A stretch of 6,897 nt of DNA from Clostridia bacterium. Lineage in GTDB: Bacteria > Bacillota > Clostridia > Oscillospirales > Acutalibacteraceae. This document shows positions 1 through 5,269 of the stretch, in pieces; position 1 is the first letter of the stretch, and each line of letters opens with the position of its first letter. Location: NCBI GenBank assembly GCA_900755995.1, contig CAAEIM010000010.1:1-6897 (forward strand), written 5' to 3'. The notes beneath the pieces were generated by a model. The model had not been told where the DNA came from. It did not search any database and saw nothing but the letters and a program-made list of their open reading frames with translations. Made by a program: the position numbers and the translations under genes.

Positions 1-90
1 ATTTATAAACGTTCGCTTGCTCTTGTGCTTGCTGTAACAATGCTTATGTCGACTCTGATTGTTTCGGTGCTTTCACAAACAGCATTTGCA
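1..90 (+). other. Signal peptide of the tip adhesin (5' end missing)
   Basis: Codons 1-30 read as a basic start (K3, R4), a long hydrophobic core (roughly residues 5-24) and a small-residue cleavage site, AFA before AT, at residues 28-30. This is a normal Sec signal peptide for a wall protein. The initiating Met and probably one or more Lys residues lie upstream of base 1. Confidence 0.85.
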
Positions 91-3000
91 GCTACAAGCA
101 TTTCGGGAACAATTTACCTCGACGTTGCTGCTAACAGCGGCTGGAAGGGTAAGAAGATAGTTGCAAGCTTTGACGGTGTTGTAACTGATACTGTTACGTT
201 CACAGGCTCAGGAGATATACTCTCCGCCACTTTGCCTTCAGGTGTTAGCAGTGCAAGCCGTATGACGCTTACAGCATATCCTTCGGATTATCCGGTGGAT
301 CTTGCAAATGCTGCTCCGTTAGACAAATATCGCATTATCACCAAAAAGTATAATTCAAGAAATTATTTATACGCTTGGACCGAAAGCACAGATAATCAAG
401 CTTGGCCTGGTCAGACAATGAACGAATCCGGTGATTATTATTATCTTGATCTTTCTACAAAATACGATAACTGCATATTTAACGGTGGCAAAGACGACAA
501 TAAATCACCTGATTTATCTGTTAAGTATGTCGGAAATGTTGCGTATTGTGACAGTGCAAGCTTTGCTGATGTAAGCGTCACTTCCGTTGATATAAGTTCG
601 CTTGATGCAAATAAAAACCTTTTTTATGTGAACGATGACAGCTCGGTTTCAGTCAGTAAGTATCATTATAACGGAACTACAATTGAAGCTGAATCTAAAA
701 CCGTTTATTTATACAATCCAAGTTGGGACTCAGCATATGTAACTTATGATTTAAATGACGCATATCAGGTTACTGTTGCAATGAACGAGGAAACCTCTGA
801 AAATGGTGTAAAGTATTTCTCTTACAGTGTTCCTAAGAATGCAACTATTAAATTCCAGCCGAGAGAGTCAACATCGATAACGTCTTCTGATCTTGCGGTG
901 CCGGATGCTTCAGATCCTATGTATATAATGGATTCAACAAACTACTGGGGAACGCTTGCAGATCTTCCTACAGAGTCAAATAGAATTCCAAATACATTTG
1001 GTGATGGAATCTTTGGTGTAACCGCTACATACTTCGACTATATGTCTGATAACGAGATTGACCACGGTTATCTCAACAGATTGAGTAATAGCAATTATGA
1101 TAACTTCAGTGAACAGTTTAATAACTATCTCAACACAGCCATTTCAGATTATTCAAGAACTAATAATATAAATAATCCTTTATATTTTGGTAACTTGTAT
1201 AATAAAGGTGCTGGTTATAAAGGTTATTATAATTATACTAATCTGCCAAATAACTCAAACGGTATGGCTGGTTATGCATATGCAGTGCAGGGCTTAGCTT
1301 CAAATACGCTTATAAATAACAGCCTTTATTTTCCGTCGTCAAACACAAGCGGCGCAGCTAAATCTCCACTGTTTGATAAAGCATGGCTTCAGGGTGAAAA
1401 TAGCAAGAGTGAAGAACTCGCAAAAATATTTGATTCATACTTTCCGTTTAAAGCTACTGAAGACAGCAACGGTGTCACAACGTATTCATTTGATTCTTCC
1501 GGCGGCGGCACTGCGGGTGGCGATGGTACTGTTACAGGAAACAGTAAGGATCGCTCGGACAACGTTTACTTCACATGGGACGGTGCTACTCCTATTGCAG
1601 TGAACTATGGCTATGGTGCTGAATATGCTGTTAGCGATGGTACTAAAAACGGAAATAAAGATTTTGGTGAAGGCATCGACGGTACAGGCTATGGAGTATT
1701 CCCATTTAATAATACATCCAAGACACTTTCTTCAACTGTTTCTGATGGCTCAACACGAACTATTCCTGCAAATGAAATTGTTTGCGTTGTAAATGATGCG
1801 AATTGGAGCACTGTTTGGTGTCATGCATGGGGGGGCAGTGATGATAGATGGTTTGAAGCAGAAAAAATAGATGGAAAAAAATATTATTTCTATAAAGATC
1901 AATTCCCAAGTTCTATAACGGGATATCAGTTTACCCATGAACATAAAAATTATGATTATCAATCAAATGACCTTTCCGGATTAGGTATGAGATATACAAA
2001 TAGCAACAGTAATAAATGGTCTGGTAATCCTACAACAAATACAGAGTCATTGACAGTTGAGGGAGGCACAACATATACCCGTACATTAAGCAATGATAAT
2101 GACTACGGTTTTGGCATTCGTATGGATATGGACTTCCGTGTTCCTGCAAATGGTATGATTGGTGAAGCCACAACAACAACCATTTCTGCGAATGATTTGT
2201 TCTGCATTGAGGACACTGAAAATTGGGGATATGTTCAATGTAGGATTTACAACGGAGATGAGGGTTGGATTTATCCTAAAAAAGTTGATGGAAATAAATA
2301 TTATTTTACAAGAGATCAGTTTAATGGTAAGACTGTAAATGGTTTATTGTTTACTAACAATGACGGCTATGGGTTACAAACTTCTGACTATACTAATCTA
2401 AATGGTCTTTTTAACAATTACTATATGACAGGTGTGGGTAATAAAGCCGCTCTTTACAGATCAGGCGCTGCATCCTCGCTAACAATTACTGAGGGTGCAA
2501 CTCCCGTAACCTTTGAATATGCCGGTGACGATGACATCTGGGTATATATTTCAGACGATACCGGTCATTCAGAGCTTGTACTTGATCTCGGCGGCAGCCA
2601 TAAGTTCTCAAGTGGTAAAATTGATTTCAGTACAATGACGTCTACAGCAAACTATGTTCAGACAAACTACAATAATACAACAACTGAAACCCCTGCTGTA
2701 CCATCTACTGAATTATGGATCCGTAAAAAGGACAGTAATGATTCTGAGTATAGTAATCTTTATTTGAAAACCTGGAACAAGGTAGATTCAAACGGTAATC
2801 ACTACGATACATATATTGCTCCATATGGAACTGCAGCATACACTTATAAAGACGGTACAACAGATGTGTACTTCAAATACAGAATTACTGATCTCGGAGG
2901 AGCAAGAGAGTTTACTATCAACTCTGCTCAGACAACAGAGTCTCAAATAGCCGGTCTTAATATGAGTAATGCAACGGTTCCCGGTTCAGCATTCTACATA

Positions 3001-5106
3001 AGACATCGTGCAGGTCATGAAACTGACGCACAGTTGTATACTCACACAAATAACAACTCAAGCATAACATATCCTGCTACTCACGCTACATCTTCATTCT
3101 TTGGCGGTCAGCACCTCGATCCATCCAAGACCTATCATATGACTGTATTCTATATGGAACGTGGTATGATTGAGTCAAACTTAAAGGTAAGTTTCTCAAT
3201 GACCCCTGTTAGCAACAACCTGCTTGTTGACAAAGCAGTAGAAATTCCAAAAATCAACAATACTGAGCTTGAAAAAGCTGTTCGTGAAAACGATAAATTT
3301 ATTTACAATTCAAGTAACAGCGATAATCAGCGCTCAATGCAGGGCGTAGAGTATACCTATACACAGCAGTCAGGTGAATCTACTCTGATGCAAATTGAAG
3401 ATGAGCAGGGAGTATTCACTCTTAAAGACAACGAAAGTGCAAGCTTTGTATCACAGTTCACAACGGGCAGTAAAATGACCGTTGTCGAAAGTGCAATATT
3501 AAAAAATGATGATGAAAACCTGAATCTTGCTGAAAGATATGATACAAAATGGAATTTGTACGGTGCTTCTGCAGAACAGCCTGCTTCGGGTAACGGTACA
3601 AAAGCTGAATTTGATCTTGTCGGTAATAATCCTGATAGGAACGCTGAACTTGAGCTTTCTTATACCAACACATTAAAAACAGGCGGTATTAAACTCAGTA
3701 AAGAGGTTAAGAATAAACAGGAAACTGTTTTGACTGACTGCAATGTTGACTTCACATATCAGGTCAAACTTGATTTGAGAGGCGGAACTAATTACACAGC
3801 TTATCCGCTCAACTATACCGTAACAACCAATGATGTATCCAAATCCTACTATTCAAGCGATGGCACAATTTCATTCTCACCTCAGTCAGTGGTAGAGATT
3901 AAAGACCTGCCTGCATGTGCTAAATTTATTATCAGCGAAAAAGTTCCTGAGGGCTATGCTTGTAGTAATAACAACTATGTAGGTGTAATCCCGATAGACA
4001 ATGTAATTGCTTATACATTCAAAAACGTTCAGAGTGAGGGCAACGGCGAAATTACCGTTCATAAAACTCTTGACGGCTCAAATTACACAGGCAGTCAATT
4101 TAGTTTTACGCTTGAGGGTCTTGCCTCGGCAGGCGATGGATACATTGATATGAGCGGCAAAACCTATACCGCCAATAGTGTAAACAACGGTGCAGTAACA
4201 TTTAAGCTCAACTTTACACAGGTTGGTAAATACAGATTCAAGGTAACTGAGAATCCTGTGGATTCAGCTCTACTTGGATATATCGGTGACACAAAAACAT
4301 ATTATATTCAAGTAATGGTTAATGAGAACGCTTCTAATGAGCTTGAAATTACTGAAACTAAGTATTACAGCGACTCAGCGTTTACAACAGAAGCTGAGGG
4401 TGGCATAACATTTGCTAACACCACTCAAAAAGCTCAGATTGATATTAACAAAAAGAATGCAAGCGGTAATACAACCGGTGTTGCCGGTACAAAGTTCCTT
4501 TTAATCAGAGTAAATGACACCGTGAATGTTACAAGAGAAAACGTTGTAGCTATTATGAATAACAGTACTCTTAAAAATGCTGTTGTAGCAAAAGATGGTG
4601 CTATAGGCGATGAAGGCAACTTGACTTTTGCAGACCTCAATGTTTATCAGGAAAAAGACAAGCTAATGTATAATGGTACAACAACAGCCGTAGAAGGTGC
4701 AGATTATCTTTCAGGTACATCACATCCTCAAAGATATTGCGTTGTTGAGTATCAGCCAACTTCAGGTTATCATCTAAACGCTACTCCGTACTATGTTACA
4801 TTCCCAATTAAGGCGGCAGAGGGCGAAACACTAAAAACAGGATATTACAGAGATTCAAATGGTTATGTAAGAAAAGGTAATTCAGCTGCACAAAATCCAA
4901 ATGACCCGTATGTATTCTCACAAACCTTTGACTACGTAAACTATCCTCTTGTAGTACCTGAAGCAAGCGGTAACGGAGCCGGTGCTTGGTTCACAGCAGG
5001 TATGATAACCATTTCCGTTGCAGGAGCACTTACATTAGCATACTTTAGTTGTTTGCATATCAACCGCAAGCGCCGCAAGGCAAGAGTAAATAGTCGCAAA
5101 AACTAA
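1..5106 (+). CDS. Pilus tip adhesin, fibro-slime/CBM26-like head with isopeptide Ig stalk, wall-anchored (5' partial)
   Basis: Likely the tip (or large ancillary) subunit of a sortase-assembled pilus, displayed on the cell surface to bind glycans. Residues are numbered from the codon at base 1. The frame is open to the window edge. The earliest internal starts (GTG at 25, ATG at 40) lack a Shine-Dalgarno and would remove the basic K3-R4 of the signal peptide, so the true start is probably a few codons upstream. Order of parts: signal peptide 1-30; CBM26-like module about 120-174; possible second beta-sandwich 231-320; fibro-slime domain 337-1069 with GDDDIWVYI (842-850), LDLGGSH (861-867) and FYMERG (1050-1055), split by insertions; four Ig-like stalk domains 1070-1650 with Lys/Glu/Asn sets; sorting signal 1652-1701. 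The head is glycine-, Asn- and Tyr-rich with short linkers. The major pilin gene follows 163 bp downstream. The family assignment is strong; tip position and glycan target are inferred. Confidence 0.88.
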   Translation: MYKRSLALVLAVTMLMSTLIVSVLSQTAFAATSISGTIYLDVAANSGWKGKKIVASFDGVVTDTVTFTGSGDILSATLPSGVSSASRMTLTAYPSDYPVDLANAAPLDKYRIITKKYNSRNYLYAWTESTDNQAWPGQTMNESGDYYYLDLSTKYDNCIFNGGKDDNKSPDLSVKYVGNVAYCDSASFADVSVTSVDISSLDANKNLFYVNDDSSVSVSKYHYNGTTIEAESKTVYLYNPSWDSAYVTYDLNDAYQVTVAMNEETSENGVKYFSYSVPKNATIKFQPRESTSITSSDLAVPDASDPMYIMDSTNYWGTLADLPTESNRIPNTFGDGIFGVTATYFDYMSDNEIDHGYLNRLSNSNYDNFSEQFNNYLNTAISDYSRTNNINNPLYFGNLYNKGAGYKGYYNYTNLPNNSNGMAGYAYAVQGLASNTLINNSLYFPSSNTSGAAKSPLFDKAWLQGENSKSEELAKIFDSYFPFKATEDSNGVTTYSFDSSGGGTAGGDGTVTGNSKDRSDNVYFTWDGATPIAVNYGYGAEYAVSDGTKNGNKDFGEGIDGTGYGVFPFNNTSKTLSSTVSDGSTRTIPANEIVCVVNDANWSTVWCHAWGGSDDRWFEAEKIDGKKYYFYKDQFPSSITGYQFTHEHKNYDYQSNDLSGLGMRYTNSNSNKWSGNPTTNTESLTVEGGTTYTRTLSNDNDYGFGIRMDMDFRVPANGMIGEATTTTISANDLFCIEDTENWGYVQCRIYNGDEGWIYPKKVDGNKYYFTRDQFNGKTVNGLLFTNNDGYGLQTSDYTNLNGLFNNYYMTGVGNKAALYRSGAASSLTITEGATPVTFEYAGDDDIWVYISDDTGHSELVLDLGGSHKFSSGKIDFSTMTSTANYVQTNYNNTTTETPAVPSTELWIRKKDSNDSEYSNLYLKTWNKVDSNGNHYDTYIAPYGTAAYTYKDGTTDVYFKYRITDLGGAREFTINSAQTTESQIAGLNMSNATVPGSAFYIRHRAGHETDAQLYTHTNNNSSITYPATHATSSFFGGQHLDPSKTYHMTVFYMERGMIESNLKVSFSMTPVSNNLLVDKAVEIPKINNTELEKAVRENDKFIYNSSNSDNQRSMQGVEYTYTQQSGESTLMQIEDEQGVFTLKDNESASFVSQFTTGSKMTVVESAILKNDDENLNLAERYDTKWNLYGASAEQPASGNGTKAEFDLVGNNPDRNAELELSYTNTLKTGGIKLSKEVKNKQETVLTDCNVDFTYQVKLDLRGGTNYTAYPLNYTVTTNDVSKSYYSSDGTISFSPQSVVEIKDLPACAKFIISEKVPEGYACSNNNYVGVIPIDNVIAYTFKNVQSEGNGEITVHKTLDGSNYTGSQFSFTLEGLASAGDGYIDMSGKTYTANSVNNGAVTFKLNFTQVGKYRFKVTENPVDSALLGYIGDTKTYYIQVMVNENASNELEITETKYYSDSAFTTEAEGGITFANTTQKAQIDINKKNASGNTTGVAGTKFLLIRVNDTVNVTRENVVAIMNNSTLKNAVVAKDGAIGDEGNLTFADLNVYQEKDKLMYNGTTTAVEGADYLSGTSHPQRYCVVEYQPTSGYHLNATPYYVTFPIKAAEGETLKTGYYRDSNGYVRKGNSAAQNPNDPYVFSQTFDYVNYPLVVPEASGNGAGAWFTAGMITISVAGALTLAYFSCLHINRKRRKARVNSRKN
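358..522 (+). other. CBM26-like (starch-binding type) module 1 in tip adhesin
   Basis: Residues about 120-174 show the layout of carbohydrate-binding module 26: YLYAW (122-126), WPG (135-137) then M140, a YYY strand (146-148), FNGG (160-163), and a closing PDL (170-172). In the CBM26 family the aromatic residues of such modules stack on alpha-glucan. The match is by eye and rests on spacing and the WPG, FN-G and PDL signatures. Starch binding itself is inferred and other glycans are possible. Confidence 0.6.
691..960 (+). other. Possible second beta-sandwich, CBM-like, in tip adhesin
   Basis: Residues about 231-320 contain VYLYNPSW (235-242), alternating strand patterns, the strand ATIKFQ (281-286), and a final segment with YWGTL near 315-319. 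The VYLYNPSW start and IKFQ strand resemble CBM25/26-type sandwiches, but WPG and the closing QT-D signature are absent. I can only say that it is a beta-rich module placed between the first CBM26-like module and the fibro-slime domain. Confidence 0.35.
1759..1983 (+). repeat. Inserted CBM26-like module, copy A (protein repeat)
   Basis: Residues 587-661 form the first copy of a repeated module, lying between YGVFPFNN and DYGFGIRM of the fibro-slime domain. Key positions: C595, N601-W602, C607, W610, W617, IDGKKYYF (623-630), DQF (633-635), QFT (643-645), Q654 and D657. The NW..V start, YYF strand, F-T strand and closing Q..D match the CBM26 pattern, and copy B has the same positions. Two Cys with 11 residues between them recur in both copies and could form a disulfide. 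Confidence 0.6.
1829..1835 (+). repeat. Run of seven G in the adhesin head
   Basis: A G7 homopolymer spans the codons of W610, G611 and G612 in repeat copy A, in an otherwise AT-rich gene. It lies where copies A and B differ by a one-residue gap. A frameshift here would end the protein within the head and remove the wall anchor. The tract is seen directly; any phase-variation role is speculative. Confidence 0.9.
2179..2403 (+). repeat. Inserted CBM26-like module, copy B (protein repeat)
   Basis: Residues 727-801 repeat copy A about 140 residues later. Matching positions are TI-AN (727-731), C735, NW (741-742), C747, W756, VDGNKYYF (762-769), DQF (772-774), LFT (783-785), and QTSD (793-796). 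It sits between residue 720 (GMI) and VTFEY (836-840) of the fibro-slime domain. The closing FTNNDG...QTSD is especially close to the CBM26 ending. DNA identity between the copies is low to the eye, so the duplication is old rather than recent. Confidence 0.62.
2632..3114 (+). other. Third insertion in the fibro-slime domain, unrecognised
   Basis: Residues about 878-1038 separate GKIDF from the C-terminal YHMTVFYMERG strand of the fibro-slime domain. The segment opens with a Thr/Asn/Pro linker, then ELWIRKK (904-910), a Tyr-rich beta-strand region with YLKTW and VYFKYRI, and a Ser/Asn/His-rich end. I do not recognise a family. Its strand-like pattern suggests another small beta domain. Confidence 0.45.
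3208..3678 (+). other. Stalk domain S1 (Ig-like, isopeptide candidate)
   Basis: Residues about 1070-1226. It begins LLVDKAV with K1078, has an internal strand MTVVESA with E1163, and ends ELSYTN with N1223. This K, E, N order is what Cna-B/SpaA-type domains use for a self-formed Lys-Asn isopeptide bond. The domain is longer than the next two. Confidence 0.5.
3682..4029 (+). other. Stalk domain S2 (Ig-like, isopeptide candidate, Cys-containing)
   Basis: Residues about 1228-1343. It starts GIKLSKEV with K1234, carries an E-box-like IISEKVPEGY with E1313, and ends YTFKN with N1342. It also has three Cys residues (1247, 1306, 1321), unusual for such domains. Confidence 0.6.
4045..4425 (+). other. 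Stalk domain S3 (FctA/streptococcal pilin repeat type)
   Basis: Residues about 1349-1475. It has ITVHK with K1355, FSFTLEG, a GAVTFKLNFTQVGKYRFKVTEN segment centred on E1417, YYIQVMV, and the ending ITFAN with N1473. The F-F-L start, the G-K-Y-F-V-E strand and the F-x-N end are the signature of the streptococcal pilin (FctA/Spy0128) isopeptide repeat. Confidence 0.72.
4432..4950 (+). other. Stalk domain S4 (SpaA-like, E-box)
   Basis: Residues about 1478-1650. It starts AQIDINKK (K1484 the likely bond-forming Lys, K1485 the alternative), then GVAGTKFLL, an E-box YCVVEYQPTSGYHL with E1583, and FDYVN with N1647 just before the sorting signal. This is a SpaA/Cna-B-type domain with an insertion of roughly 60 residues before the E-box. 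Confidence 0.68.
4954..5103 (+). other. Atypical sorting signal, membrane segment and basic tail of tip adhesin
   Basis: VPEASG (1652-1657) takes the place of LPxTG, followed by a Gly-rich hinge, a hydrophobic segment (about 1663-1687) and a strongly basic tail rich in Arg and Lys (1689-1700). Aligned without gaps to the VPATGG of the neighbouring pilin, the usual T-G cleavage pair is A-S here. The overall three-part layout is that of a sortase substrate; the motif is degenerate. Confidence 0.75.
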
Positions 5107-5133
5107 AAACTCAAATTAATTAATGTTTTCAAT

Positions 5134-5165
5134 AGTCATTCTGCATATTAATATGCAGAATGACT
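5134..5165. repeat. Perfect 32-bp palindrome, possible hairpin
   Basis: Two 15-nt arms starting AGTCATTCTG are exact reverse complements around a central TA. After an internal loop (5131-5133 against 5166-5167) the pairing continues as TTTTC (5126-5130) with GAAAA (5168-5172). There is no T-tract on either strand, so it is not a standard intrinsic terminator. It could be an RNA processing or stability hairpin, a weak attenuator, or an operator for a dimeric regulator. Confidence 0.85.
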
Positions 5166-5175
5166 GAGAAAATCC

Positions 5176-5204
5176 TTGATTCTTAGGAATCGGGAACATA
5201 AATT
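5176..5204 (+). promoter_or_regulatory. Weak promoter candidate for the major pilin gene
   Basis: TTGATT (5176-5181) and TAAATT (5199-5204) are 17 bp apart and each match four of six sigma-A consensus bases. TATAAC at 5207-5212 is a nearer -10 match but has no good -35 at the right distance. A start near 5211 would give a leader of about 60 nt. Confidence 0.25.
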
Positions 5205-5256
5205 TGTATAACCTTTTGGTTAGAATAAATTACATATATTTCAAAAAACTAAAAAA

Positions 5257-5261
5257 AGGAG
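5257..5261 (+). promoter_or_regulatory. Ribosome binding site of the major pilin
   Basis: AGGAG lies 8 nt before the ATG at 5270, within an A-rich leader favourable to translation. It decides the start: the in-frame TTG at 5204 would add 22 residues that spoil the signal peptide and has no such site. Confidence 0.88.
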
Positions 5262-5269
5262 AAAGAATT

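Larger units (their letters stand above)
1009..3207 (+). other. Fibro-slime (PA14-related) domain, split by three insertions
   Basis: The fibro-slime family is a PA14-related beta-sandwich found in surface proteins. Its pieces are seen in order: TATYFDY (341-347); a Tyr/Asn-rich stretch ending in the PLFDKA type segment; YGVFPFNN (564-571); DYGFGIRMDMDF (701-712); VTFEYAGDDDIWVYI (836-850); LDLGGSH (861-867); and YHMTVFYMERG (1045-1055) with ESNLKVSF (1058-1065). The Asp cluster 843-845 is where PA14 lectins keep a calcium-binding Asp pair. Between these pieces lie long segments not expected in the family, at residues about 572-700, 721-820 and 878-1038. Ligand is unknown; glycan or surface binding is inferred. 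Confidence 0.75.
5107..5269 (+). promoter_or_regulatory. Spacer between tip and major pilin genes
   Basis: 163 bp of AT-rich non-coding DNA. It holds a 32-bp palindrome, a second small inverted repeat at 5178-5191 (GATTC/GAATC with a 4-nt loop), promoter-like hexamers and the ribosome binding site of the pilin. No riboswitch or small gene was recognised. The structures suggest control of the ratio of tip to shaft protein. Confidence 0.55.

Noticed and set aside
25..45. GTG at 25 or ATG at 40/46 as the start of the first gene
   Set aside because: No Shine-Dalgarno precedes them, and they would cut off the basic n-region of the signal peptide, while the frame remains open to base 1.
1373..1962. 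Short open frames of 61-76 codons on both strands within the adhesin head
   Set aside because: They overlap a well supported coding frame, lack ribosome binding sites and encode low-complexity peptides.
5134..5172. Calling the palindrome an intrinsic terminator
   Set aside because: The stem is AT-rich and no run of T follows on either strand.
5204..5269. In-frame TTG start at 5204 giving a 538-residue pilin
   Set aside because: The extra 22 residues overlap the promoter-like DNA, lack a ribosome binding site and precede a complete signal peptide. ATG 5270 has AGGAG at ideal spacing.
5107..5269. Riboswitch (for example a c-di-GMP type) in the spacer
   Set aside because: The conserved cores I would expect were not found; only simple inverted repeats are present.
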